Positions 1 to 12,314 of a DNA stretch of 64,000 bases are shown here, piece after piece (the stretch's first letter is position 1; each line of letters opens with the position of its first letter). The DNA comes from Amaranthus tricolor. Lineage: Eukaryota > Streptophyta > Magnoliopsida > Caryophyllales > Amaranthaceae. The stretch is from positions 8,292,633 through 8,356,632 of the forward strand of contig NC_080049.1 of assembly GCF_026212465.1 (NCBI RefSeq). The letters are read 5' to 3'. Both the position numbers and the translations under genes were made by a program. The notes beneath the pieces were generated by a model. The model had not been told where the DNA came from and made no database searches. It worked only from the letters and a program-made list of their open reading frames with translations.

Positions 1-394
1 TACATAAATATACAATATTAGTATATGTGCTCGATTATGCAATGTACAAATTTCTTAATTTGTTAATTTATATAAATATAATAATATTTAGAAAATCTAA
101 CATAAATATATAATTTTTGATGTATTCAAGGTAAATGGATGCATCGTATCCATATTTTGGATGCATCGTATCCATATTTTAGATTTTTGAGTGTTTTTGC
201 CTATTATTTTTTTCATCCTTTTTTAGTTATATATGTCCTTTTTGTGATTCTATTTTATTTTTGTTTCCGTGGCTTAGTTTCAGTTTTAATGTGTTTTGTA
301 AGTTGTAGGTGTTTTTTTAGACGTATTGTGTGTCACTCACTCTTCTCTTTGCAGGAACCTATCTTTTGAGGATAATCTAATTATTACGGATATC
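1..394. other. AT-rich non-coding sequence
   Basis: I see no supported gene here. A short open frame at 139-369 has hydrophobic low-complexity content and no recognisable motif. A short direct duplication, 'ggatgcatcgtatccatattt', lies at about 137-179. Confidence 0.5.
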
Positions 395-1235
395 AAACAG
401 ATCGGGTTGGATCATTTTCAGATTCGGGTCGTATATAAATGGGTCAATAGACCCTTAACCCGAACCTGACTTGTTTAATCAAATTGGTCAAAAATTAAAA
501 CCCCGACCTGATCTGTACCAGGTTGGGTCAACCTGCTAAAAACCCACTTAACCTGCTTTTTTTTTGTTTGAATTCATTCGGGTTTTTCAGGTCATTTTAC
601 CCATATTATTCAGGTCATTTGACCCATATACTTTGGGTCATGTGACCATTTTTTCAATTTATTATATCATTTCTTAATAAACATTCACATTTCACATTTA
701 GTTTTCACAAATAATCATAATCTAAAATAACTTATTAAATAGTTGCATACTTCATAGATAAAAGTCTTCAAAAATCAACAAACAAAGCAAAATATAACAA
801 CTAATTGTAGTACTCTCATTAATATAATGAACAATAATAGAACGGGTTTTTAAGCTTAAAGAGGGAGAATTTGAATGGGTTTTTGAGCTTAAAGTACTAC
901 TCTCATCCCAAACATACTTACCCAAAAATCAAAGTTAGGCCTTTATTTGCTGGCCTGTTTAGCTTTTTTCACGATTTATATCAAAGTTATAAAGTTTTAG
1001 GTTAAATATTAAAGGGTTGATATCAGATAATATGGATCGACCCCACCTGACTAACCCACTTAATAAATATTCAACTTAAACCTAACCCATTTAATAAACA
1101 GATCAGGTCAGGTTGACCCATTTAATTAATTGGGTCAAAAAATCTAAATCCAAACCCGCTAATTTCAAGTCGGTTTCAGATCAGATTAGCATGTCGGGTT
1201 AGCTTTTGCCAACCCTACTAATTATGCACTTTTCT
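395..1235. repeat. Degenerate GGGTCA/GACCC-rich dispersed repeat
   Basis: This stretch is built from many variants of GGGTCA, GACCC and ACCCGAC on both strands. Its right edge on the minus strand reads like 'AGGGTTGGCAAAAGC', which resembles the ends of plant hAT-type elements (AGGGGTGGCAAA). A related sequence is at 17165-17330. There is no coding content. It is probably a decayed non-autonomous hAT derivative, but I could not find clean terminal inverted repeats or a target duplication. Confidence 0.4.
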
Positions 1236-2144
1236 CCTTGCCCACTCCTTAGAGGGGTGCGAATATGATTTGCTCACTACCCTTCTCCCCCCTCTTACCC
1301 TAACTTGTGCGGAATATTATCTTTTAGGGGATAATTTAATTGTTTGATACATTTTATATAAAAAAAACAAACACTTGAAAAAATCAATCGAGCAAAATAT
1401 ATATTCCAAACTCAAAATGTAATGTCAAATGACATATTAGAGGTTATGGAAAAATTTCTTGTATACAACGTTATCAATTCTAAAACTTTTGCTATTATTT
1501 TTGTCACATATATTTATTTTCAAATTATTTCTAAAGTTACTCGATATAATTCACCTACTTAACCTATTAATAATTGAAAATTTTATTAATATCAAACAAA
1601 ACTTATAATGTTTGATCATTGTTTTATGTCTACATAAGTAACATAATCTATTTTAAGTTTTGAATTGCTTCAAATATTTGGAGTGAACATTTTAAGTTTT
1701 GATATAGTTATTTTAACCATTGGTAAAGGAAAAATTAAAACTTAAAGTGGGAATTTTAAACCTTGACCTAGAGATTTAACCCTTAAAATGGAAATTTTAA
1801 TGATTAAAATATGTATGTAAAAAAATACAAATAAGCCTTTAGAGAAGAAATATTAAGACTTGTATTATGAGTTTTAAGAGTTAGAATTAACATTTTAAAT
1901 CTTATAGTAGGTGTTTTAAGAGTTAATATAGGAAGTTAAAAAATAAAATTAAGCTTCTAGAGAATAAAGATTAAGACTTCGAGTAGAGATTTTAAGAGTT
2001 AGTTATATTTTAAACTTGAATCGAAGAGACAAACATAACTAAAGCTTTGGGATATTTCACATTATATTTGAGAAATTTTCCACAAAATGATAACATTTCT
2101 CATTTGATTGAATATCACTTTTTTATTTAAACTTATAATGCGAT
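1236..2144. other. Non-coding sequence 3' of the reductase gene
   Basis: AT-rich sequence with repeated 'attttaag'/'gttttaag' motifs between about 1640 and 2010. No gene is supported. It would contain the 3' UTR and polyadenylation region of the minus-strand reductase gene next to it. Confidence 0.4.
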
Positions 2145-5100
2145 TCAAATGCAGATAAATCCCTTCTCCTTCAGGGTTTCAACCGTCTCTTTAAGACTTG
2201 TTTCAAAAGGAATAAAATTGATGCCCAAACATCGAGCCTTCTCGGAGGAAACTTGGTATTTAAACTTCAAAGGATTGTCATCCTCAGCACACCTGAAAAT
2301 TCAATGCCTCAGAAATATTCCATAGACGTACAATCGATTTTCATAAAAACTCGGTGGTACATCATACGAAGGTGAATGTATTATGAACAAAGCAAATAAC
2401 ACACCTTTTAGCAAGTTTGGCGTTAGGAAAAAGTTCTCGTAATATCTTCACAATCTCTGAAAAATGTACGACGATGTCGACTAAACAATACCTTCCATTT
2501 GCTGACGGAACCTCAAAGGCCAGGATATGTGCAGTCGCTACATCTTTAACATTGACATAGCCAAAAGACATATTTGGATAAATTTCAGAACCTACATGAA
2601 CAAGAGAAAGAACAAAGCAAAGCAAAGCAAATCAGTAATATTCCTCCATACACGTTACCTAGTTGTGTACATAATGCATACCGCTAAATAAGCTGGCTAT
2701 GGAAGCCGCACTTGTGTTGAGTGTTGGCTGCAACAACGGTCCAATAACCATTCCTGGATTTATGGTGACCAAGTCGATACCTTTCTCTTTCGCGAATTTC
2801 CAGGCAGCCTCCTCGGCCAAAGTTTTGGAAGCTTCATACCACATCTGCATATAATTATATGCAGCAACTTTTCATAAGAGAAAATGAAGTTTAAGAACAA
2901 TCGAAAATGAGTAGAGCAAATTTACAATCTGGCACGTTTCATGTCTAATCCATTACAATTGCATTTTCACAATGTTAAGCTACTGGATGAATGACATGCT
3001 TTATTAAGGAAAATAAGTCAGTGTCTTACGGATTACAGCATCTTCTCGATCACGAATTAAAACAAATCAACACTCAGATCATTAAGCAGATTAGAACAAA
3101 ACAAAAGCATGAAATGACAGAAAAAAGATACTATTGCATCAAAAGATGAAGAGATGCAGCAAGTAAGTCAAAGTACGAGGTTTAAGAACACTTGTTCTGT
3201 TGTGCAAACACAAGAGAAGGTTTTCAAGAAGAATATGCATGTATTGAGCGACTATAGCACTCGACTCCAGTGTCCGCTTGTAGTCCACAAATGATCAGTA
3301 GTTTAAGTATTCTACTATTACTTATAAACACTTACAGGTCAACTCGTTAAAATTAATCGATGCATAAGTGAGCAATGAGAGCCACATAGGCTAAGTAGCG
3401 CAAAAACACAATAATGATCACGATTGCGGTAACGGATACGGTAATGTGGTAACGGGGATGATGAGATTGCCATAACGCCAAATATCAGCGAAAACCATGA
3501 ATTATCACTTGGAACAGCCTTAAATGCAGTTTTTTACACTTTTACGATGCTAGTTATACAGGCTCGGTAATTTTGAATACTGATACGATACAATGTGGCC
3601 TTGTTTTGCACTATGATAGGCTCCCATGTTTCAGACAAAATCATTGGAAAATCAATAGGCAACTTAAATTCAGATATATGAAGTTTCCTCAATCCAATCC
3701 CACTGAACACAAAGAATATAAGGTAAAAGTCAGATAGTAAGTCAAAGAAAGTCACTAACCTTGAAATTCTTACAAAAATCTGGATCAGAAAACCAAGTTT
3801 CATCAACTACTACATCAGGACTTAGTGGTTTCTCATTGCATACAACTGCTGCCAACGAAGATGTCAAGACCACTCTCTTTATAGATGGAAATTTTGCACA
3901 GGAATTTAGAACATTAAGTGTTCCTTTCACAGCTGGTTCAAGCAATTCAGCCTAACATAAACACATCCAGGAAAATTACATTAGCCAAGAGAAGAACAAG
4001 TTAATAAAAAAGATTATCAGATATTAATAAAATAATGAAAGATTGAAAAAAAATCATTAGATATCAGAAACAATTATACAAAGTTGGCTTACTATTCTTC
4101 ATATATTATTCCACACCAGGTTACCAGCATTTATACTCTAGAAGCAGTTAAGCAACTAATAAGGTCCTTCTACCTATTTAATCAACAAAAAGAATTTGTC
4201 CTGACTCACATTTTATTGATAATACGGACAGATATACACATAAATAACCAAAGTCTCTATTAAATACAACGACAGACAAATTTGCCTGCCATTGGAAAGA
4301 GTACTGAAACAGGCTCATTGAAGGGTCTGTATGGTGTGAACATCGCTTGGAAGGGCCTGGCAGTTGGACACCACTTCAGCTATTATAGTGAAACAAATTG
4401 CCGATGCTTTTAAACTAATCCTTTAAAAATAATGGATATTGAGGATGTAGTCATGCTTGATGAAGTGCACATAATTCATCCAGGGCCTATTTATACAATG
4501 TAAAAGGGCCAACCCCATGTGAGCAACAAACTAGAACAACGAGGATAAACTCATAAAAGCACAGTGACACTAACTTACATCTAGACCTACACATAAGTAC
4601 AATAATAGGGAGTTTGCCGCGATCTAACATCAAGGAATCTATCACCACGTGGCAAATTACCACTTCGAAAGTCACAAACGCCCTGGTGCGACGTTCTAGG
4701 TGCTCTTGTCAACGCTTCCATACACATCATAAACACATGCCTCAGTGCTTCCATGTGTATCTTGAAACATCCACCAAAAAATAAGCAAGTAACTAGCGTA
4801 ATTAGCCTTGCATCCCTTAATACTACAGAGTCCTTCCTGTATCGCTTATTGCCAATGTACAATTTTTGTACGTGCCATCCCAAGATTATCAACACAACCC
4901 CCCACTCAAACTCTGCAACACCATAAGTTCAAAGTAGCCACAAACATACGCGAATAATTTTGGTAACATATTCTCCTTCAGATAATTTTGACTCCTCTAA
5001 AATACCAACAAAGACAATGTTGAATGCACGTTTGGAGCTTGACTCCCCCGGCTAGAATCTCAGTCGGCCAACTGTACGTGCAAAAAGCTAAGCAAACGAA

Positions 5101-8100
5101 AAAAACATATGCATTAGTACGACCAAACAAGCATAGAATCTCACATCTTCACTACGGGCATACTCAATACAATATAAGAGAATTGTTACTAAGTAACATT
5201 GTTCTCCCAAACTACAAATTAGTCGAGTACAATTTAGCACATCACTTTTACTCTCACACTTCACCCTTTTCTTCAGTTCAGTTTAATTAAATTGAGTTTC
5301 ATTTCATTGACTTCTACTCCAACTCTGGCCACCCGAAGCCTTTAAATGGCAGAATGCAGCTCAACATTGAAGTTCACAAGACAACAATTTAGAATACAAG
5401 CATAGCAGAAGAAAATATTAATGAAAATTTGCTCACATGTCATGATAGCTACATCATGCCCTCGTCATCTTATTGAAAAATACAACAACGAAAACTTTGT
5501 GTCCCACTACTAGTGGAATTTACGAATCCATATATACAAGGGATTATAATCAAAATTTTAGCTTTTGATAGTTAAAAGTTTGATAAAAAATTACAATTAA
5601 CAAATCAGCTCGGCAATTTATAACAAGCAAAATGAAAGAAATTGAGTCAAGAGAATTGCAAACACTTTCAAACCTCTGGGTCTGTAGGATCAATATAAAA
5701 GGGAGAAGCGGTATGAAAAACACCTTCACAACCCTCAACAACAGCATCAAAAGAACCTTCCTCCAATAGATTTGCTGGGAACAAGTGTAGGCGCTCCTTA
5801 GCTCCATCTAAAGAATGCAAGTGGCCGACTTTTCTTCCATCATCTACGACAATTTTGGAGTTCAATAAATCTATTAAAGAGCTATCTCAATTTGGGTTGT
5901 ACCAAAATTTCAAAAGACACAAAAGCACTTGATCCTTTTTAACAAGTTATGTATGTGTAATCCGAACACTCCATCCTTTATAACAAGTCATTAGCTTGTA
6001 AAGAAAGAGTGAATCATAATTCAAAACTAGTAAGGTTCCAATAACCAAAATGTAGCCGAAATATTTGAATGACTGATTAATATATAAAACATCAATGGCA
6101 GTTGATATGAAATACTAGTGAGTTGTAACCATGTATTTCATTAGATTGTGTTTGGGAACATGTATTTCATTTGAAAATTTAGAATTGACTTAAATTTATT
6201 GTTTGCCAAATCAAAAATTTTCAAATTTGTATTTGGATCAAATTCCACAATTGTTTTTAAAGTAGTTAAAGTTAAAATTTGAGAATGACTACCAAACCTT
6301 GTCATTCTCAAATTCTTCATTTGTGATTTCATAATTGAAATCTATAATTTGAAATGAAATACTCGTTCCCAAACACTACATTAAAAAATTGACAAATGCA
6401 CATTAGATTCCTTTATAGATTATAAAAAATCACTAATTTATTTTCCTAGAACATCATTTTACCCTATTTTATGCCCCCAAATCCAATAGAATGATCAACT
6501 ACTTGAGATTCTTATAAGATTAATATAGATAAAATTGAAATGATACAAAGAAGAATTTTTTAAAAAGTAGCATGATCAATTGATCAAACTAATCTATGTA
6601 AAATACATTTAAATTCCCCTTGGACTTTTCAAGGTAATCCTCACTATGCCTTCTAAACAATTGTCATGGTCATATCTCACACGGATAAAAGGGATGTGTA
6701 AGCAATATAATATGTTGATGATTTTGCATTGTATTTTTAGATATTGGAATATTTATCATATCATCCTATATTATTTTTCTAGTTTATAGGCATAATTGTA
6801 GGCTCAATTGTATCAAAGGGATTTGCATTTGCATATAACGTGCCACGATTGATAACCTAATCTAGGAAATTGTTCTCTCATCTTATTCTCCTTCACACCC
6901 TAATTCAATACAACCCCTTTCCTCTATTCACTCCATCTGCCTTCCCTTACTTCTCTACAAGGCATAGGCTCAAACTTTATCTCCATCTCAACCTCCAAAA
7001 GCTGAATGTCAACCATATTCAATACTTTAACTACTTTCTCAGTGAAAACTTTAGCATTATCCTTTTTAATCTACATCATTGAATACTATGTTCTTCTTTA
7101 GGTTTCTTTATATTTCATCTTACTTGAAGGTGAACATCTAAGATTACGGAGTCTATATTGATTGGCTAAACATTCTCCTATGATAATTTTACAAAATTTA
7201 GGCAACTACCTCTATCTATCGTTAATCATTCTCGTAAAAAAGGTAGTCAATTTGGATTGTGTTTACTCTAATTCTAAAAGTCATCAAGTAGCTATCTCTC
7301 TGCTTAAACAATGTGTTAGCAACCTTTAAATCACCTGCTATATAGAGCTTCTCATTCATTGGTATTTTTTGCCCATATCATCGAAATCCTCCTAAATTTT
7401 CATTTTGATTGATTCATCTATTGCCGCTTGCTCTGCATAGGCACTTATGATGTTCAAAATCTCTTTATCATATACAATTTCACTCTCCTATCATTCTTTC
7501 GACATACCTCTGCTACAATCTCTAGATATTCCTTCATCCATAACGACACCAACTTCATTTCAATTTCTATCTTGTCCCGAATACTACAATTCACATTCTT
7601 ATCTTCCACCTACTATCGTAGCTCTATTTCTAATCCATTTTGTCTCTTGTAGACGTAAAATATTTCCCTCATTTTCATGATTTCAACTATCTCTAAAAAG
7701 ATCAATAGCATAATAAAACTAATACAAAAACAATCTTTTTATTAGGACGCTCACTAGGTAGCACATAAATAACCCCCTCAATCCATTTGGTTCGCCCAAA
7801 ACCCAGCAAAAAGATTTGGCAAACCACCATGTATAGGACAAACAAAAGAGGACACTGCGAGTGTGGAGTTCATTTTAACATGCTAATGTATCATATTGAG
7901 AGGTCATGAGTCCATCCTTTCGAAGAACAAGAAAACTTTCTTGAAATTGGAAAAGTACTAGCAATGTATAATAAAGATATTGCTAAGGCAATAAGACACG
8001 AAATTAGAGACTCCAAATTTGCATAATTGTTGATGATATCAGAGATGAATCCAAGAGTGGAAATAGATTTTATTTTGACTACCATGGAGCGGTTCTTTGA

Positions 8101-9763
8101 CCTTATACATGTTTTAGACGCTAGTGCGGCAATACTCAAGAGGTTATATAATGTTCTTGCTCGACATAATTTATCTATTGAAAATATTCGTTGTCTAGGG
8201 TATGATGGCGCTAGTAACATGAGAGGTGAATAGAGAGGACTACAAGCATTTCTTTGTGATTGCTCTTCTGCTTATCATGTTCATTGTTTTGCACATCATT
8301 TATAACTTGCATTAATGGCATTTTCTTGTGAAATTCACCCCGAGACCAATTATTTTCGAATTTGAGTTTGATTATAAATATTATTAATAAATCTCCTAAA
8401 TGACAAGATGAATTTCATACAACAATAGAAAATAAAATGGACTCGTTATTATGTGTTGGTGAGTTATTATGGTAAATGATTTCATATGATGTTATGGTCC
8501 ATTGCAAGGTATGGGATTGTTATAGGACAAATAGGAGAGCTCACCCAAAAGACTAGTCTATTAGGTGAGAGCCATTTGCCTATAACCCCACACCTTGCAC
8601 TTTACAATCGATGTGGGACAAGTCTCATACCTTACAATGGACCATAACAATCGACCCCCATAAGGCCAACGTCCTCGTTGGGGCACGGCCGGCTCTTCCA
8701 AGCCACCCACTCCGCAGGCCACCCGCTCCGAGTCCAACTCTGATACCACTGTTATAGGACAAACAGGAGAGATCACCCAAAAAACTAGCCTATTAGGTGA
8801 GAGAGCCCATTTGTCTACAAACCTCACACCAATTGCACTTTACAACGGACGTGGGACAATTTCCATACCTTACAATAGACCATAACATATTCAATTGACT
8901 AATACGCCTTATATTGACTATTCCCGTCTAGACAACAACTGGCCGGAGAAAGAGCATTCTCTGCCATGAAAATTATGAAGACAAGACTAAAGGATTTTCT
9001 TGCAGATAGTTTATGATCCACATCGAGAAACATTTCTAAAATATTTTAGTATAAAGCCTATTATCGAGAAACATTTCTAAAATATTTTATTTGTTGTTCT
9101 AAAAAAAATCTTTTTATTTATATCATATATATTGGACAAAAATAATCGTATTCGTCGTCATTTTAATATTTTAATAATACTTATGATTCTTACCTTTCTT
9201 CCATTAACTTCAATTCAACATTTTTTATTTTTTATGATCCTTACATATATCTCACAAACTTAATAAAAATAATTTTTTATTAGTTATCATCTCCATATTT
9301 TTTTTTATTTTTTTTTAATATTTATAAGTAAAATTTTTCACCATCAAATCTATTATTTAATAATATAATATATTTACTATCTAAAAAGTTTTAATTTTTT
9401 AATTATCTAAATATTTATTGTGAAAATTTAATGAACGTAACGGAGTAACTTTTTATATCCAGCTAAATAAAAGGAGTACTACAATATTGCCAGTATACTA
9501 ACAAAAAAATATACTCACAAGACATCATAATATCAAAACCCCCCCCCCAAAAAAAAAATCATTCCAATTACAATCAAAATTGATAATCAGATTATAAATG
9601 AACAACAAAAAATGAAATAAAAAGAAAAAAATAGAAGGAAATTACTGGGATCACGGACGGAAGCTTGAACGGTGTAGCCTCGTTGAAGAAGAAGCTTGAC
9701 AAGCCATGAAGCTATGTAACCGGATGCACCTGTTACACACACTCTTTTTCCTTCACCATTCAT
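2145..9763 (-). CDS. Cinnamoyl-CoA reductase-like / phenylacetaldehyde reductase-like NAD(P)H oxidoreductase, six exons
   Basis: An extended short-chain dehydrogenase of the DFR/CCR-like family, which reduces CoA-thioesters or aldehydes with NADPH in the cytosol. Exons read by eye: 9763-9646, 5843-5674, 3951-3760, 2844-2682, 2591-2405, 2292-2145. All have GT/AG borders and join in frame to 978 nt, 325 aa, the usual family length. Residues 11-18 (TGASGYIA) form the NADP-binding turn, Ser127/128 the catalytic serine region, and Tyr163-x3-Lys167 (YEASK) the catalytic pair. The NWYCY signature of true CCRs is absent: the site reads KMWYEASK. This favours a CCR-like or phenylacetaldehyde reductase role. 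ATG 9763 is the only in-frame ATG upstream of the fold. Intron 1 is 3,802 bp and full of TE remnants; intron 2 is 1,722 bp, intron 3 915 bp. There are no frame breaks, so the gene is probably functional. The substrate cannot be read from sequence. Confidence 0.9.
6148..6376. mobile_element. MITE in intron 1, GTGTTTGGGAAC termini
   Basis: The left end (GTGTTTGGGAACATGTATTT) and the reverse complement of the right end (GTGTTTGGGAACGAGTATTT) match over about 30 bp, with AT-rich non-coding sequence between. Flanks CATTAGAT and CATTAAAA match at 6 of 8 positions, compatible with an eroded 8-bp duplication of a hAT-type MITE. Confidence 0.6.
7150..7690 (-). pseudogene. LINE (RTE-like) endonuclease fragment, degenerate
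   Basis: On the minus strand the sequence translates, through several stops, to pieces of the exonuclease/endonuclease/phosphatase domain of a non-LTR retrotransposon. Near 7665-7630 there is LQETKW, near 7590 YSGQDRN, then NEVGVVMDE, and near 7450 NIISAYAEQ. The order and spacing fit the endonuclease that nicks target DNA in RTE/L1-type LINEs. In-frame stops show it is dead. It lies in intron 1 of the reductase gene, in the same orientation as that gene. A reverse-transcriptase relic of the same broad class lies at 10.5-11.1 kb on the other strand; they need not come from one insertion. Confidence 0.7.
7916..8345 (+). pseudogene. hAT-type (TTF/DUF4371) transposase fragment
   Basis: The translation recovers EIRDSKFA, then [36 protein letters not shown] and SNMRGE. 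After a stop (TAG at 8231-8233) come [21 protein letters not shown] and LALMA. This is the conserved core of plant TTF-type zinc-finger/hAT-dimerisation proteins (DUF4371), including the YDGASNM motif. Stops at about 8024 and 8231 and the missing ends make it a pseudogene. It lies antisense to the reductase gene inside intron 1. A C-terminal piece is at 8925-9015 beyond the TRIM element. Confidence 0.8.
8518..8887 (-). mobile_element. TRIM-type miniature LTR retrotransposon
   Basis: Two direct LTR-like repeats, 8518-8649 (132 bp) and 8750-8887 (138 bp), begin TGTTATGG and end CTATAACA on the minus strand. They enclose about 100 bp. Next to the 5' LTR is a primer-binding site TGGTATCAGAG (8748-8738), complementary to initiator tRNA-Met. 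Next to the 3' LTR is a purine-rich TGGGGGTCGAT (8660-8650). There is no coding capacity. No clean 5-bp target duplication is visible (GGGAT against TATTC). A 26-bp inverted piece of the LTR start lies just outside at 8490-8515. Confidence 0.85.
8925..9015 (+). pseudogene. hAT transposase C-terminal dimerisation fragment
   Basis: The frame reads [20 protein letters not shown] followed by a stop. This matches the end of the hAT dimerisation region (VERAFSAMK...TRL). It is the continuation of the transposase relic at 7916-8345, separated from it by decayed sequence and by the TRIM element. Confidence 0.75.
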
Positions 9764-9940
9764 CTTCTCTCTCCTCAACCCTCAACAATTCATCAAATTC
9801 AATTATTAACATTTTCAGGATTCCATAAGAAACCAACCTACCGTGGACCGTGGACCGTGGTTCAACATCTCCACATTATTTTTCTATTGGCCTTATTTAT
9901 TTCACTTTATTCTATTAAATTTTCTATGTTTCTTAATAGG

Positions 9941-10230
9941 TAAATTGTTAATAATAAATTAATTTATGTTTGATCCGCTGAAAATAAATTTACTTATTAT
10001 TGATTTTTATTTTTAAATAGATCACACATTAAGTATATTTGCTAAAAATAAATCGATTTATTGTTTATAACAATCTTTAAATACTTATATGTAAATTAAG
10101 AATTAGGAATAAACAATAATTAAGTTTATTTTCAGCAATCGAATAGGTGGGAATAGATGGATTTATTTAAAAATAAACAATAATTGATTTATTTTTAGTG
10201 GATCAAGCAAAAGTTAGTTTATTTACAATT
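9941..10230. mobile_element. MITE with long terminal inverted repeats
   Basis: The left end (taaattgttaataataaatt...) and the reverse complement of the right end (aaattgtaaataaactaact...) align over about 80 bp, including the shared motif TTGATCCRCTRAAAATAAAT. The interior is AT-rich and non-coding. It sits about 180 bp upstream of the reductase start codon, so it may lie in the promoter region. Confidence 0.6.
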
Positions 10231-10499
10231 TTGCCCATCTTATATTAGTCATGAGTGACCTAGTACACTTTTTTTAAATTTTTATTCATAAATAATTTAA
10301 TTTACATTTTTATTTAATCCATATATTTGTTTTAGTCTTCATTAATGTACTTTTTATCACTTTTATTTATTTATTTAATTTAACCTCATTTGTACTTTGG
10401 GTTATTCTATTGAGATAAAGAAAGAAGTATTAATTAGTCTAAACATCTTATAGAGTTGTTTCGACAAAAAAGATATATAATGATTGAAAACTTTTTAAT

Positions 10500-11090
10500 A
10501 TACGGGAGGAACCAAACTTATTCCACTAGATATCAAAAGTAATGTTGAATTATGTGGAATTATAGTGGTCAAACTTTTCTCGGTATTCTACCACACGATG
10601 AGGGTGAGAAACAGTTTTCAAAGAGTATAATTTGGACTCATGTCAGGAGAGGTCCATTATTGATATTATTCACGTACTCAAAATGTTGACGGAGAATTGT
10701 ATGAAAAAAAAAATTAATTTTCATATGGTGTTTATTGATTTAGAGGAAGTACCACATATTATTATTTGGGATAAATTGGAGGCTAAGGGAAAACTATTGA
10801 TGTATGTTAAGGTAATATAATGTATGTATGATGAAATTAAGACCAACATTTAGTTAGTTGTGGGGGTAGCAAAGCCTTTTTTTTGATAGAAGTAGGTTGG
10901 CATCAAGGAATAACCTTTAGCTCTTTCTTAGTCACTATAATATTTGAAGAGTTGTCCAAATTTATTAGCGAAAGTATTCCTCTGCGCGTGCTATTTGCTT
11001 ATACTAGAGGCAAAAACGCTGGATTATCAAGTATTATGAGGTTGCATTTAAAATTTTATAACTCATATTATATTGTATGATTTGGATTAT
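10500..11090 (+). pseudogene. LINE (RTE-like) reverse transcriptase fragment
   Basis: Translated pieces match the reverse transcriptase of plant RTE-type LINEs. SIIDIIHVLKMLTENC begins near 10651, HMVFIDLEE near 10720 (the FVDLEKAYD block, with the catalytic Asp kept but the following residues altered), then LIEVGWHQGITFSSFLVTII near 10880 and FAYTRGKNAG near 10990, where the catalytic FADD pair is lost. Stops and frame changes run throughout. It is a decayed fragment and not a source of active protein. Confidence 0.75.
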
Positions 11091-11292
11091 CTAGCCTAAA
11101 GTGTGTTGTCCAAAACGTCTTTTTAAGATTTTTGTCAAGCTTTAGTAAGAGTAAAAAAGGCTTGACTCTACCTAGGAGACCTTTGATCAGAACAATAGTG
11201 GGCATTGCGATTTAGACTCCATAGTACAAATGTGAAGATCCAAAAGCAGCTTGCCATGAATAAAGTTGAAAAATGTTTGTCAATTTGTTTCA

Positions 11293-11381
11293 GAGTCTAT
11301 TCCCAATCTATGGCCAAATTAAAAAGAAATTCCCACTTTCCTTAAAATGGGAAAGTATTTCCAAGTTTACCGTCCACGTAG
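11293..11381 (+). repeat. Left terminal inverted repeat of the MULE
   Basis: It pairs with 14976-14889. Shared blocks are GAGTC, TTCCCA, AAATTCCCACTTT, GGGAAAG and ACCGTCMACGTRG. It is preceded by the target duplication TTTGTTTCA at 11284-11292. Confidence 0.85.
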
Positions 11382-11418
11382 GATTGCTTTGAGAAATTTT
11401 TTTTTTTTTTTTTTAATG

Positions 11419-11561
11419 AAACCGCTACATGAAATGGCGGTTTTATTCAGGCATTTGGAGTAAAACGCCATCTGAGATGGCGGTTTGGTTAAGGTAAAAA
11501 TTTTTTTTTAAAAAAAAAAATAAAATAAAATGGAGTAAACCGCCACTTGATTTGGCGGTTT
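11419..11561. repeat. Left palindrome array, three 25-bp units
   Basis: Units at 11419-11443, 11462-11486 and 11537-11561 each have the form AAACCGCCA-N7-TGGCGGTTT with minor changes. Stems are 9 bp and near perfect. The array lies between the left inverted repeat (after a T18 tract) and the PMD gene. Confidence 0.9.
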
Positions 11562-12314
11562 GGTATTAGTACAAATCTCCAGAATGTCGTGAGATGTTGT
11601 TCACTGCATTCCATTTTGCTCTTCATTCAACTTGCTGCCGGTTTTGCTAAAAAAAAAATAAATTCTTCACTCTCATTTACTTCAAATTTACAATTCCTCT
11701 CATTCAACTAAGCTAATCAACTACATTCCCATCTTCTCCTTGTGTACTAGTTCATTTTCATCCTCATTTAAGGTATGAATAAAACCCTAATTTTTGTTCA
11801 ATATGCAAATTGTTTTTTTTTGTTCATTATTGTTTGAATTGAAGTTATAAAAACGTTAATTGTTTGTTACATTCTATTGTTTTCATGATTTAAGCTTACG
11901 TTTTACACATTTGTAGTTGAATTTTAGGATTTGTTTTGTATGCATATAAAGTGTTTGATGAAATGCTTCAATGAAAGTTTATTACTTTGTAGGGTTAGTT
12001 TAATGGTTTTTGTATATATTCATGGTATTTTTAGCTTTTATATTTGAAATGAACCTTATAATAAGTGTTCTAATACCTTAGTATCACAAATTCTTGTATT
12101 CAAATTTACACTTCCCGTTATAGTGTATTGGGGTGAGGAAGTCATGATATTGGTTGCAAATTGGTAGCAAATTGGTGGAGATATCACATGAAAGATCATT
12201 ATCCCATTGAAAAACATGTTGAATTGGTTGCAAATTTGGATAATGCGAGGGAAGTCATGATATTTTTATGATTTTTATAACACTTATGGCGATGAAAAAC
12301 ACGTAACAGCAATC

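Noticed and set aside
4587..4895. 102-aa minus-strand open frame in intron 2 of the reductase gene
   Set aside because: No recognisable motif, it lies inside an intron, and its composition is unremarkable.
5024..5290. 88-aa plus-strand open frame in intron 2
   Set aside because: No start context, domain or codon signal, and it is antisense within an intron.
8561..8827. 88-aa minus-strand open frame
   Set aside because: It runs across LTR, primer site and LTR of the TRIM element and has no domain.
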